Source: Cordilura impudica (taxonomy: Eukaryota > Arthropoda > Insecta > Diptera > Scathophagidae). Taken from it: DNA of 64,000 nucleotides. This document shows, in pieces, positions 46,782-58,096 of the stretch. The DNA is taken from the NCBI GenBank assembly GCA_963682025.1, contig OY821522.1, forward strand, positions 22,451,264 to 22,515,263. The letters are read 5' to 3'. A program made the translations under genes and the position numbers. Numbering within the stretch: position 1 is the first letter of the stretch; each line of letters starts with the position of its first letter. A model generated the notes under the pieces. It saw only the letters and a program-made list of their open reading frames with translations. It searched no databases and was not told the DNA's origin.

Positions 46782-47124
46782 GTTATAATAACACTTTATT
46801 TTTTCATAATAAAAAAACCAAGACTTTTTTTATAACTAAGATTTTATTTAATTTATGTTACAGAAGTGTTCTGTTTTCTTTTAATGTCAGAATTGAATTG
46901 TATAATAATTTTAATAAACAGGTTTTCTTATTTCTAAATTAAGCAAGAGTCATCAAATTCATTTCTTGGTTTTATTATTTTTTTAAATTCATTCTACTTA
47001 CTGCAGACATAGTGTCAGCAGAAAATATTAAAATTGAAACACAATATTTATTGTGACAAAGGTAGCGTACCGGACGTTGCAAAAAATAAATAAAAAAATG
47101 TTGACAACTTTTGTGTCGTTAACT
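46781..47124 (-). repeat. Errantivirus 5' LTR
   Basis: 344 bp with the same ends as the 3' LTR and a handful of differences. Expected to hold promoter and polyadenylation signals. Confidence 0.92.
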
Positions 47125-47128
47125 TGTA

Positions 47129-47640
47129 TACCAAGTCAGCATTTGAAAGCTTGTTTTAACAATCTCATTTGAAGATCGAGTCATAAAACCGTGTCATAAT
47201 TTCATTAAATGCTAACTGGGTTTTTATGTTCTTGCTTTATAACAATGTGTGAGTTTTGTCAAGTGAAGAATATGTTTTTTTCGAATTATCTTGCTTATTA
47301 GCAATGTGAACATATTTTGCGTACCAATGTGTGTGTGTGTGTGTTGTGCAAAGTAAAAACTTGGATCTTAAAATTCTTTATACAAATTTTTATATCGTAC
47401 ATGCATGATCATAAATGTTTGCATATTCTGAGATCTGACACTCTTGCTTTCATGATCCAATTGCAGTTTGCACATACTCATCTATATATGATTCTTGGTA
47501 CTTCCTTTTCTATTGTTGTCGTTTTATTGTATACTAGCAGATTCCAGCACTCGAGGCAAATCCTAGGAAATTTTATTTTTTCATTTAATAAAGACCCTAA
47601 AGGTATGCTTCACAATTCAACTCATTTTAAATGAAGAAAA
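47129..47640 (-). repeat. Mixed dispersed repeats, including a Helentron-type end
   Basis: It resumes the repeat split by the errantivirus (reverse complement of the 11,600 region). Next come sequence inverse to 8,840-8,930 with a (GT)n run at 47,326-47,344, a stretch like 2,950-3,040, and ACTAGCAGATTCC near 47,533, the inverse of a Helentron-type 3' end. The plus-strand frame at 47,317-47,634 crosses these and is not a gene. Confidence 0.5.
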
Positions 47641-47879
47641 CAAACTCAGCACATTAACACAAATACACTAACAAATCTAATAAACTCACACATAGCATTG
47701 TATAATTTTATGCATGTGTTAGTAGCAACTTTAAACGATCATAACTCCAAAAAAATGTTCCAGACGATGAATATCCATAAATCTGGGTAACAGCTAAAAA
47801 GAAATACATTTCAAATGATAAAATTATCAAAATTGGGGTAAAACTGTGAAACTTACATCGGTCACAAGAAATCGCCTTA
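47641..47879. other. Unassigned AT-rich sequence
   Basis: No coding frame, inverted repeat or match to other parts of the window was recognised. Confidence 0.4.
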
Positions 47880-50171
47880 CCTATTAATATTATAGATTGT
47901 AGGGCTGGTGGACTTATTAGTTTCTGTTTTAATACTTCAAAAGCAGATTGACATTTTTCTGTCCATCCGAATTTTATTCCCTTTTTAAGTAATTCATTTA
48001 AGCAACTTGCTGTGTTCGCAAAATTTGCAATAAATATCTAGTAGTTACAAAATGCAACGAGTCTTCTCATACCATCGACGTTTTTAGGTATTGGATACCT
48101 AGCTATCGCATTAAACTTACCAGGGTCTGGATTTATACCCTCTGAAGTTATTAAGTGACTAAGATATACAACTTCAGGTTTCAGAAAACAGCATTTATTC
48201 GCATTAAGTTTCAAATTATATTTGGTCAATCTGTCAATAACTTTGCCGGGTTTGCATTATGATGCTTCAAATTGCATTCGAAAATAATTATATAATCAAC
48301 GTACAGATATGCTTCAGAATTTAGGCCTGATAAAGCTTTTTTCACCATGCGTTGAAAACTATTTGATGTTATTTTTAAACCAAATGGTAGTCCGTATACT
48401 GGTAATGACCATTTGTCGTTGAAAAAGCAGTGTAAGGACGTGATTTTTCATCTGGTTCTATCTGATGGAATGAACTTGTCGTATCCAGCGTAGAAAAACA
48501 CTTTGCTCTACCTAATTTGTCTAATACATCGTCTAATCTTGTCAATGGAAATTTGTCACTGACGACTTTGTCATTTAGTTATCTGAAATTTACTACTAGA
48601 GTCAATTTCTTTAAATCAGTTTTTCCCCTTTTGGAACTAATAAAGGAGCATTAAAGGGCTTACTGATGGTTCTATTATCTCAGCATATAATAACCTTTGT
48701 ACTTAGAAATTTATTTCTTCAGTTTGTGCTTGAGGTATCATCGTGTAAATTAATTGTCTGTTTGTTTCTCCGACCTCTAATATCTGTATTTCATTAAGCT
48801 CCGAAATTAATTCTTGTATCTTGTTCGCGAATTCCCTAACCGATTCACCTTTTTGGCTCAATCTAGAAACTTTATTCAAAACATTATTCGAATTTTCAGT
48901 CGGTTTGTACACCCTCTTCAATGCCGCAATCAAGTCCGTTATGGTCGTTGGAATAGTCTCTTGTCTTACCATATTCTGAACTTAAGCATCTAAACGTGAC
49001 CTGAATGCAAAATTAAAAAATGCATTCTGTTTCGGTGCTGGCATGGTCTCCTTTACTAATTCTATATTTGAAATGAGACCATTAACTTCACTTCTTTTTC
49101 CTATGAAAACATCAATAAGCTTAATTATAGCAGCTATATCGTTCAAGTCCATTGCTTCCATCGTCCCAACAGTTTTACTTTTCGAATGTTGTGTCAATAA
49201 TTCTAATGAATTGTCTTGCATCTTTCTAAACCTTTCTGATATCTTAATTGCTTGCTCCTCTGTATTGTCTGTTTCTACTAATATTTTTTCTTAAACTTCG
49301 TCTAAACCTTGTATTTCTAATTTTTCGCTGAAATAGTTTCTGAGGAGTACGGACGACTTATGGATTTTCTTGCAACAATTATTATGGATTCCAATGACTT
49401 CAGTATAGAATCCATGATAAATAACCACTATTTATAGATTAAATGAATTCATTTGTATATATTTTCAATTTGGAACATGTATTCTATCCATTTTTCTTAA
49501 TCATGATAAGTATAAACCATATTTCATCATCATTATTTTGTTAATATAACATTCCTCATTTTGGTTTTACAATTTGTCTTTCTCTCATAAAATTTTTATA
49601 TATTATAATTATATACTTCTGTGGTTTTAAAGTCTTTATTGCTGTAATCCAGCTCTTATGTTCTGTCTGCGTATTTGTTTCGTATTTCATTATTAGGACT
49701 ACTGTCACCACCACACAGATAAATACCACTATTTCGATGCTGATGCTCACTGCTGTCGGGGCTTATGTTGTCGTCGTAATCAGTTCATTTATTTTCGGTT
49801 GGGCGCTCCCCATTTTTTCTTAGTTAACTACTTTATTTTCCTGAGTTCCTTTATCTCCAATTTTACTCTAGATATACGCTCCTGCAGCTTTACCTTTGAT
49901 TCTGAGTCTTCGGTGAACGATAGCTCCGAATTTATTATCGTCAACTCCTTCTTCTTGAAATTTACAAATCTCCTCTTAATTTGCGAATTTTCGGTAAAGG
50001 GTATATCTCGTATTTCGTTTCACCTATTTTCACTTTCTTTTTGATTTCAATTGGCTCCGGACCCAATATCAATATATCCGGCTTCGCTACTTCGTCCTTG
50101 GATTCTTTTCTTTTCCAGTTGCTTTCTGAAATTCTCATGTACTCTACCAGCTCTTCCCAAGATTCTTTCAT
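47880..50171 (-). pseudogene. Degenerate Ty3/gypsy element on the minus strand (leader, gag, RT, start of RNase H)
   Basis: Reading the minus strand, a leader frame at 50,171-49,962, a small hydrophobic frame (49,750-49,556), gag pieces (49,221-48,982 and 48,972-48,703, with SRLSQKGESVREFANKIQEL) and frame-broken RT follow in order. The RT end at 48,229-48,038 has LNANKCCFLKPEVVYLSHLI, EGINPDP and MRRLVAFCNY. Sequence like the start of RNase H runs to 47,880 (FGWTEKCQSAFEVLKQKL). Protease is missing between gag and RT. The gag resembles the relic after unit C, so the two belong to related families. Confidence 0.75.
49556..49750 (-). CDS. Small membrane peptide frame in the second gypsy relic
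   Basis: A 64-residue frame starts MSISIEIVVFICVVVTVVLI, with one clear hydrophobic span and then Lys. It sits between leader and gag, the same place as the 39-residue frames in units A-C, though the residues after the span are not alike. Confidence 0.35.
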   Translation of the reverse strand: MSISIEIVVFICVVVTVVLIMKYETNTQTEHKSWITAIKTLKPQKYIIIIYKNFMRERQIVKPK

Positions 50172-50604
50172 TCATTATTCAGGAAAAAAACTTTCAGCAA
50201 ACTTCCGTCTTTTATTAGTGGTAATGATTCATCCTCGCAGATACACAAACTCACTTATATGTATGAAAAATTTTCAAAACCACTTTTTCCAAAGAAATTT
50301 TCACAAAAATATAATTCAATTATTTATACATCAAAAAATATCTAGTATTGAGTAACTTTCTGAAAAGATTGAGTGATACTCAATACTCCCACATCGATTT
50401 CAATTTAGCGCTCTGCTTTGGTTTAAAAAATCTTAATCTAAAACATCTCGCCACAAATTTTATTAAACATTGCATAGAGAAATGGATTGTTTACTTTTAC
50501 TACAAACAAAAACACTAGCTTATTAAATTTTTCTCTGACCTGGGATATTCAAGCAAACATACATGGTTAATTCTTTTTTCCTATGTTATGCTAACTTGTT
50601 ACAA

Positions 50605-51587
50605 TCTTATATATTAAAAAAATTTACGAAAACTAAAGTCAGTCTGTCTGGCCGTTCTACCCGCTCGATTTTCTTCATTTTTTTAATGAAAGGTATTTAG
50701 ACATAGATATGTCATCAATCGTTGAGAATTACTCAACTCCCACCTTACTCAAGTTATACTCAAACGCTATTCTTCCCTGTACATTTCTTATAGGACACAT
50801 TCACTCAAGCAATTCGAATTCTGATCGTTTCACTCTCAGAACAGTGGATCAAGCTCTTTCTTTTGAGCTATTAACTGTTTAAATTCGTTGAGCTTGAGGA
50901 AAGTTATGCGTGCACAATCAACTTTACATTATGCAACACGCAACTTAACGTACAGATTAACTGTTTAAATTCTTTGAGCTTGAGGAAAGTTATGCGTGCA
51001 CAGTCAACTTTACATTTTGCAACACGATAGTTAACGTACAGATTGAGGAAAGTTATGCGTGCACAATCAACTTTACATTCAATCTTTCAAGATTTTTTCA
51101 ATATTTTCCTTTACTCAAACCTCTATAACTAGAGTTCTAATTAACGTTGGCTGTTGACGCAAGTCTAAGAACACTCAGTGGAGTTTCAATTCGTTGAGTC
51201 TGAGGAAAGTTATGCGTGCACAATCAACTTTACACAATGCAACACGCAAGTTAATGTACAGATTAACTGTTTAAATTCGTTGACTTTGAGGAAAGTTATG
51301 CGTGCACAATTAAATTTACATTATGCAACACTAAAGTTAACGTACAGATTTCATGACAATAATTGCATAATAGATACCCTGTGTTGAATTGCGAATTGCT
51401 ACAACTTTGAATACCTTTAGGTGGCATACAAGGTGGCCCTTATTTCTGTGTGTTCAACAAATATTTATAATGAAATAAACTTAATGAATTAAATAGATTA
51501 AAAAATATTGAAAGAAATAAATTGAATGATTAAATAAAATTTCCTAGAATTTGCACTAGAATTTCGAGTGATGGGGTCTGCTAGTAG
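50605..51587 (+). mobile_element. Helentron/DINE-1-like non-autonomous element with internal tandem repeats
   Basis: It starts TCTTATATATTAAAAAAATT and ends near TGGGGTCTGCTAGT, the type of 3' end I recall for dipteran Helentrons. Between 50,860 and 51,360 about five units of roughly 87 bp repeat the block GAGGAAAGTTATGCGTGCAC. The frame at 51,178-51,387 is this repeat read as protein. No Rep/helicase is present. Confidence 0.55.
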
Positions 51588-51654
51588 TTATTCATTATTT
51601 ACAATTTAATGCAACTAAAAGAGTAGAGCCATACATGACACATCAGTAGTATGT

Positions 51655-52545
51655 ATGTATATTAGGGTGGTTTTATATAATCGATGTCGGATTTTTTTTG
51701 GGGGCACCCCCTTAAATGTTTAATTTTGTTAAATTTTAAGATTGCCGAAGTTTGATCACAATTGGAAGATGTTAACCCATGCCACTGGGGCCTCAAAGTT
51801 TTGAAAGTCTCGATTTTTTAGCAGTTTGGCGAATTCGGCGACGCATATCTCTGGAACGGCTAAAGCTATTTGCCCGTGTTATACACCAAATTAAAGGCCA
51901 TACTATTTTTAACATTTTGTATTCTACACAATAAGTACGCAACTAGTACTGAAACCGAAAAAATAGAGCCAATGTCCCTAGAAACGTGACTAGGTACCCC
52001 TGCGAGCGAAGATGCGCTATTTGTATTATTATTGCTTATTATGGACAAATACTTGTACTTTGGAATACCATTTCATTTAAATATGTTTGCTATAGTATAC
52101 CGTTAATTTTAGACCCACAACAATGTTTTTTTTTTATGTCAGGTATGTATCTATTTTTTCCTCATACTGTATCACTGGCGACCCCAAGCAGGTAAAACCA
52201 AACTAGTTTAAAAATGTATTGGGTTACCTTACTACCTATTGTTATATTTTAAGTAGAAGTCTAGGGGTTCAGAGTCTGTTATTAAAAAAAGAAAAGGATA
52301 GCTAGGTGGTTCTTGCTTTTATGATTTTGTTTCTTGGTCAGTTGAAAAGTAATCGCTGAATAGTGAAAGTCGTATTTTGTTCTATGTTCGTGTGATCGGG
52401 TTTAAAAACCCACTAAATATTAACTACAAAAGACATTTTTATTTTAATTAGATCGGTACCTACTAACACTAACTCTTTGTTTTAGTAAGTGTCATTCTGT
52501 GTCATTTATTCATGCTTCTAGTGAACATTTTTATTTCTCGTAAAA
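51655..52545 (+). mobile_element. 5' non-coding part of a degenerate DNA transposon
   Basis: Begins near ATTAGGGTGG and includes ATGTCAGGTATGTATC and CACTGGCGACCCCAAGCAGG, phrases I recall from the leader of a multicopy arthropod transposon whose gene relic follows. No matching inverted terminus was found at the 3' side. Confidence 0.45.
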
Positions 52546-54485
52546 GTGATGTTTTCTACATCTGGCATGAGAAGTAGATGTAGAGACAAAATTTTTCTAA
52601 TTGACTATCCAGCTCATCAGATAACTGGATGTAAGCTGTCCTCCAATCGACAAGTTCTAGCTACTATGTTCTACAATTTGCGTATTGTGAAGTTAAATGT
52701 AAGGGACTCTGCCACAACTACTGTTGACGAGGTTTTCGTTTCTTGGACAAAAGCTCGAATTCTTACAAAACAAAAGATAAATGTCATATTAAAGATGGAA
52801 AAACTGTACGATGATTGGAGAAAAATGCAAAAGTACAAGGATAGAAAAACGGAAAGTACAAGAAATGCTGTAAAAGAGTTTAAGTGTAAGTTGACGATGA
52901 TGACTTCAGAAGAAGACAAGGAGTTTCTGTTGAAACAAAGACAGAAGGGAAGACCAGGCTCCATGCTCGGAGTTGACCTGAAGATGGCTCAAGCTGAAGA
53001 AAGACTACTGCAGAAACAACGGAAGGTCTTGGAGAAACAACTTGAAGTGCGTAAGCATTGGGTAAGCATTAAAAAAAATATTATCCTAGTAGCGGAACTT
53101 TATAAGATCTAGATCACTAGCTGAAATTTCCATCAATATTAACTTTATACTTATTGTCTCATCTCATTGTTCATAGAGTTGGTTGAGCTCATGGACGACG
53201 AGACAACAGAAGAGTCAGAAGGACGTGAAACGCCGTATGAAGAGGTCGAGATAAACGCAGAATCTGAAGGACCATCTGCCCCAAGAGAATCAAGCGTGGC
53301 TGCAAAGTTGTCCTAACCATGAAATTGTCATTGTTGCTGGACCGCTGTAAGGTGTCCGATAGGAACGCTACTCCTATCATTTTGGCTGCAGTAGAATCTG
53401 CCGGAGAGGATCCCAAAGAATACAAGATTTCCAGAAGCGTTATCCGTGAACAGTGGAGAATAAAGCGTGAAAAATACACGGAACAAATTCAAGACAGACT
53501 CAAGATACCCCAAAACGAGGCTGTTTGCGTGCACTGGGATGGAAAACTACTACCAGGTATCCTCAAGACAGAGCAGAAAGAATGGGTTGCTGTTCTGGTA
53601 TCACATGGGACTAAAGAACAACTCCTGGGCGTTCCTGAAACTAACAGTAGCTCAGGGGAGGACAAGCCCTAGCAGTGTACGAATGTCTAGAGGAATGGGG
53701 TCTCGCCAGCTCGGTCGTGGCTATGTGCTTCGATACAGCAGCATCAAATACTGGGAGACTCAATAGAGCATGCAATCTCCTGGAGCAGATGTTAGATCGA
53801 GAGCTACTGTACATAGCGTGCTGATGCCACGTTTTGGAAGTCTTGTTGAGAGGGGTTTTTGACTGCAAGTTTGGAAGTACATCGGGACCTCAACCAGACA
53901 TATTCAAGAGATTTCAAATAGAATGGTCGGCGATTGATAAATCCAAGTTCGATGTAGGCGAGAATGTTTTGAAACTACTGCCCAAAGAAGAACTAGAGAA
54001 TATCAAAAAAGAACTGCAAAGAAAACTAATGGAATGTCAGCCAAGAGATGACTACAAAGAGCTGTTACAGTTGGCATTGATATATCTTGGCCATCTTGAC
54101 GGAAAAGATGTGTGCTTCAGGTCTCCAGGTCCAGGTCCGTGACCAGAACAAGAGGCCCTAGAAGCACTTTGTATTTTCATTCTTCGAGTCTAGTGTAAAG
54201 CCTGGTTTAACGCCCCCATAGCGTGTTTAGCACCAAAACAAGACCTAGACCTCATTGTAAATCTATTAAAATACGAAAGCATTGACAAAAAATATCAGAA
54301 AAAGGAATTAAAAAAATGATAAATCGCCTGTGGTATCTTAGTCCTGAACTTGTTGCCCCGGCATTGTTTGACCCGACAGTGCAAAACACTGTAAAGAGCG
54401 AAATGGCGACAAAAATCTTAACAAATCAAGAAGAAGAAAATGAGAAGTGCTCCAGAAATATGCGACCCAAACTAAGGTCATAATA
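52546..54485 (+). pseudogene. Degenerate transposase-like gene of a multicopy arthropod family
   Basis: ORF 52,546-53,112 (188 codons) opens with a GCKLSSNRQVLATMFYNLR motif and ends in a Lys/Glu-rich coiled segment with GRPGSMLGVD. A GTAAGC...TTCATAG stretch (about 53,053-53,176) looks like a short intron. An acidic block follows, then ORF 53,319-53,672 (LLDRCKVSDRNA, HWDGKLLP, GTKEQLLGVPE), pieces with ASNTGRLN-type and C-H-type motifs, ORF 53,834-54,142 (RGVFDCKFGSTSGP, QPRDDYKELL) and a last part with RLWYLSPELVAPALFD (about 54,319-54,366). Several frameshifts, a missing segment near 54,140 and a stop at 54,191 make it inactive. I recognise the family as an expanded, transposon-derived arthropod protein with a hAT-like pattern (uncertain). 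Confidence 0.65.
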
Positions 54486-54645
54486 ATGCCATAAAGGTCA
54501 TAGCTGATAAGAAGATCATCAAGGTCAACACTGATAAGCTGGTCATAACTGATAAGTAGGTCAACACTGATAAGTAGGTCATAACTGAAGTGTATTTATC
54601 TGATAAGAAAGAGAACACTGATAAAAAGTACATAACTGATAAGAA
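54475..54645. promoter_or_regulatory. Array of alternating AGGTCA and TGATAAG motifs
   Basis: AGGTCA occurs at 54,475, 54,495, 54,522, 54,558 and 54,576. TGATAAG occurs at 54,505, 54,532, 54,550, 54,568, 54,601 and 54,637, with TGATAAA at 54,619. One site reads TCAAGGTCA. AGGTCA is the nuclear-receptor half-site and TGATAAG a GATA-factor site. The array lies between a dead DNA transposon and the leader of an LTR element, so it may be promoter sequence of that element's lost or diverged 5' LTR. Confidence 0.45.
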
Positions 54646-54749
54646 GTGTGTGTGTGTGTCACAGCTGTAAATGAGGGATTACTTGTGCTAACGAACGGTG
54701 AGTGGAAATTTGTGTAAAGCTGTGGTCGGTGGATAGACACCGGTGGTCG

Positions 54750-55542
54750 GTCTTCGGACCAATAATCGTTCCGGCATTAGGCCGAATTTTGTTGAATTTT
54801 TGGGTATGTGCATAGAGTTAGCGAATTTTTGAATATAACGTGTTAGTTTGTTTGAAATATGACTAGTTACCGGGGGTAAAGTTAGTCGTTTGGGTTGTTT
54901 TATAGGATATTGCATGCGTTTTAATTTTTGCGTGTATTTTAATTTAGTTTTTGATTTATCAGATAGTTAGTTTGCACTGTGAAATATTGTAAAGTATTAA
55001 ATATATTTTTGTTGTTTCTTTTACAAATTTGGGATCGTCCTAAGTTTGAATTTAGTTAAATTTTTTTTTTGTTTCGGGGAATGGTCTTAAAGTTTATTTT
55101 TATTTATTGCGAAATTTCTATTTTATAGATTTTTATCATATATCTTAAATATAAGTTGTGAGTTTATGAGCTTGAGGGTTAATTATTTTTATTTTTTGTT
55201 GCGTAATATATTTTAGTGGACTTTTATTTTATTGGGATTTTAATATGTGTGTTCGAAAGCGCATCATATCCGTATAAGTGGTCCGATTGTTTTTTTTTAA
55301 ATTGTTTGTGAAAATTAGGATATTGATGAATTTCCAGGAATTTTAAATTACAGATGAATGTTTAATTATAGTTTGGTTTGTTACTCTCAGATTTTATTGT
55401 TTTTATATAGGAAGGGATTTTTATAATTTTAGCATATAGTTTTAGCAATCAAAGCGATATAATTTTGCTGTTTTTGTTTTTGGTTAGGACTATAGAGATC
55501 GTTTTTTTTACGGTTTAGTAGGGACTCGGTTGGTAAATTCGT
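54750..55542 (+). other. 5' leader of the plus-strand LTR element
   Basis: T-rich non-coding sequence between the leader start and gag; no frame is supported. Confidence 0.5.
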
Positions 55543-56664
55543 ATGGAGGCAACACTGCTCGAATTACAACAAGCGAAACAGCTGCTAGCGGACTTCAGGG
55601 CGAAGACGGATTATTTCCTCGAAAGGCTTTGGAACGAGGTCAGACGTCGGTGCCAGAGCCAGGAGAATTTTCATCTCATAAAGGATAAGGTTGAGGGTAC
55701 CTGGAATACCACTAGGTTGGAAGAGGCCGATCTAGTGCTAGAGGGGCTGTGCCGTTTCGTAGACACTCAAGAGGAGTGTAATACCGGGAAGATCTTGGAG
55801 CTTAAGTAGGAATTGGAGGCTCTCTAAAATCAAAACAAGAGGCTTAACAACGAAATTCAGGAGAATCTAAAGGAGGCCGAGATTTTAGACAAGGAGAACG
55901 AAGCCCTACGAAGGACATTATCGGGTGCAGGCGCGTCCTCGGTCAGGAAATAAGGGTTCGAGGACCTCAAGGAAGCCAATAGGAGGATTTCCGAGTTGCA
56001 GGGTCAGCTACGTTTAGCACAACAAGAGCGCAGTTTACAGACGGGGGATCTGTACCATAAGGAGCCTAAGGGGCAACAGCCAACACAGATAATGTCCTCC
56101 CAGGATATTCTGAAAACGGTCAAAGCGTTGGTGCCTACGTTCGGCGGCGAGCCATCACCGAGCTTGCAGACTGAAGTGTATAAATTCGTTGATGGGTGTC
56201 GGTTGGCGGCGAAGAGGGTGCCGCCAGAGAAGGTAGAAGAATATTTGGAAACTGTCAAACAGAGGTTGTACGGGGATTCATACCAGCTGGTGAGGTTGCG
56301 AACTTTTACGTCCGTCGACAAGTTACTAGCAACTATTAAGTCAACATATCTGAAGAGTAGGTCGCTCGACTCGGTATTGAGAGAATTATATGAGGCCAGC
56401 CAGACAAGGGATGAAGACGTGAGGCAGTTTGCCAGGCGCCTTCAAACACTTGCAGCAACGGCCCATGCCATTCTGAAAGAGAACTATAAAGGGATGAAAG
56501 ACGAGGTAATGGTCATGGAGATTGACAAAAAGATGAAGGCCGCATTTACATCGGGTCTCAGGGATCCGTGCTACGGGGTAGGATGCTGGCAAGTAGCTCA
56601 GGAGGTATACAGGAGTTGCTGGAGGAGGCGTTGGGGGCCAGGAAACGCTTTGGAGAGGGGATGA
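55543..56664 (+). pseudogene. gag: gag (capsid part) of the plus-strand LTR element
   Basis: One frame runs through 374 codons but has in-frame stops at 55,807, 55,825 and 55,951. The N-terminal part is coiled-coil-like (Glu/Leu/Arg-rich). From 56,085 on it is capsid-like, with KALVPTFGGEPSPSLQTEVY and SLDSVLRELYEASQTRDEDV segments. Near 56,575-56,590 the reading shifts, and a SSSGGIQELLEEALGARKR stretch continues in another frame. Ty3/gypsy Gag of this type forms the capsid. Confidence 0.75.
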
Positions 56665-56679
56665 GCCACCGTTGAGGGG

Positions 56680-57108
56680 GTGAATTTCAATGAAGAATAC
56701 ACCCGTGAAGACCCGGTGGTTGGGCTGGTGGCTGCAGTCGAGCAGCTATTGCGCAAAGCGGACGAGAGGGCGGCTCCCGTTAGGGCCACGGTACCAGGCG
56801 GTGGCACGTACAAAGGTCCACCATGCTCCTTCTGCCAGCGGGTTGGACACACCCGAGATGTGTGCTGGGAGATGAAAAATACGCCGTACTGCGTCGAATG
56901 CAGAAAGTACGATCATGAGCCGGGTAGGGACAGCTGGAGGATACCCTTTGGTAATGCGAATGGGCGGCCGGTGAGCGGCGTGGCGAGGAAATGTTTTAAT
57001 TGCGGCAAGGAGGGACATTTTAGTAGGCAATGTACACAGGGGAGAAATGTGTCGGGAAACAGGCAGGGCCACCGACTCGACCACGCGAAAGTCAAATATC
57101 GTTGGTAA
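56680..57108 (+). CDS. Nucleocapsid part of gag with two CCHC zinc knuckles
   Basis: 142 residues. It has two perfect CX2CX4HX4C knuckles, CSFCQRVGHTRDVC (about residues 49-62) and CFNCGKEGHFSRQC (about 107-120), with a less regular Cys pair between them. It is the C-terminal, RNA-binding part of Gag, now cut off from the capsid part by stops near 56,662 and 56,689. The knuckles distinguish this element from the errantivirus, whose Gag has none. Confidence 0.8.
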   Translation: MNFNEEYTREDPVVGLVAAVEQLLRKADERAAPVRATVPGGGTYKGPPCSFCQRVGHTRDVCWEMKNTPYCVECRKYDHEPGRDSWRIPFGNANGRPVSGVARKCFNCGKEGHFSRQCTQGRNVSGNRQGHRLDHAKVKYRW

Positions 57109-57725
57109 CATCGGAATCTGCAAAGGCGGCTGGGGTAGGACCCATTGCGGAGTCGGATATGAATATAGGGGGGATTTCAGCTAGGAGTAGTTACGCAGAT
57201 TCGGTGTTTGTACGGGTGCCATGTGCTTGGGCGAGGACGGGGTGTCTGAATTTATTTGTGGATACAGGGGCAGACACCAGCCTGGTAAAGGACAGCAGTC
57301 TTACGGGGGATGTTAGTGTGGACGGGACGGTGGTAAAGGACCTGCGAGGAGCATTCGGAGGATTCTCCAGGACTATAGGGTTAGTCAGGATTGAGCATTC
57401 GGACATCGCCGAATTGGGGTTCGATATGCATTGTGTGGAGAAGCATGATAATTTGATGGGAGATGGTATTTTAGGTCGCGATAATCTATGGGGACGCTCC
57501 GTCACTGATACGATTAATCTTTCTCTTAAACTGTACTCGAATGGAGGTGAGTGGAACTTACCTCTGGTTTCTTTGAGGGAGGCCACGGGTTCGGGGGCAG
57601 TAAATATCGTGGAGAAAACAATAGTGGCGAAGGCGAGACAGTGTCTATTGCAACCATGGGGATCAATACTAAACATGCTACAGTGGTCGTGGAGAAGCAA
57701 GAATTGTCGCCAGGAGTATATCTAG
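57030..57725 (+). CDS. Retroviral-type aspartic protease of the plus-strand LTR element
   Basis: 231 codons overlapping the end of the nucleocapsid frame in another register, a usual gag/pol arrangement. The catalytic loop LFVDTGADTSLV and the later GDGILGRDNLW motif are both intact. The frame drifts after about 57,640, where another frame carries the downstream linker (KQELSPGVYLGAALTNV). The protease would cleave Gag-Pol. The listed Met is only the first in frame. Confidence 0.75.
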   Translation: MYTGEKCVGKQAGPPTRPRESQISLVTSESAKAAGVGPIAESDMNIGGISARSSYADSVFVRVPCAWARTGCLNLFVDTGADTSLVKDSSLTGDVSVDGTVVKDLRGAFGGFSRTIGLVRIEHSDIAELGFDMHCVEKHDNLMGDGILGRDNLWGRSVTDTINLSLKLYSNGGEWNLPLVSLREATGSGAVNIVEKTIVAKARQCLLQPWGSILNMLQWSWRSKNCRQEYI

Positions 57726-57964
57726 GGGCCGCGCTAACCAACGTAAAGGATGGGGTGGTGAAAAGGGATGACACACGGAATGAAGGTCTAAGCGATGTTA
57801 ATGACCCACCGATCGAGGTGGTAGTCGATGAGGAACCAACGTATGTGGTGTTGAAGGATCCTAAAGAGATTGTGACAGTGTTAAAGGATTTTCACGATAG
57901 TCCTTTGGGCGGTCACGTGGTTGTGCAGGCGACCGTTAAAAGGATAAGGAGGCAATTTCGCTAG
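57551..57964 (+). pseudogene. Protease-RT linker fused to the integrase zinc finger (RT and RNase H deleted)
   Basis: The frame passes from linker (VVVEKQELSPGVYLGAALTN) directly to integrase N-terminal sequence (DFHDSPLGGH, then after a stop KKCVKCQQNKS, together HHCC). The whole RT and RNase H, normally over 400 codons, are missing near 57,770-57,800. An in-frame TAG follows at 57,962-57,964 and another at 58,088. Confidence 0.7.
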
Positions 57965-58096
57965 GTCGGCATGTTCAGGGATATTAAACAATATGTGAAG
58001 AAGTGCGTTAAATGTCAGCAAAATAAGAGTGCCAAGAAAACATTTATGCCGATGGTCCTCACGGATACTCCTAGTCGACCTTTTCAGTAGATATAT

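Larger units (their letters stand above)
39277..47124 (-). mobile_element. Full-length errantivirus (insect endogenous retrovirus, Ty3/gypsy group)
   Basis: 7,848 bp flanked by TGTA on both sides (39,273-39,276 and 47,125-47,128). LTRs of 346 and 344 bp have AGTT...AACT ends, as in ZAM/17.6/297-type elements. A primer-binding site, polypurine tract, and gag, pol and env-like frames are all present and open. The LTRs differ at roughly 2% of positions by eye, so insertion was fairly recent but not new. The three frames together are the best-preserved coding sequence in the window. Transcription and particle formation are not shown by sequence. Confidence 0.93.

Noticed and set aside
51178..51387. 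69-residue frame with an internally repeated segment
   Set aside because: It is the 87-bp tandem unit of the Helentron-like repeat translated.
56004..57774. Minus-strand frames of 60-169 residues
   Set aside because: They are shadows of the gag, nucleocapsid and protease frames on the plus strand.
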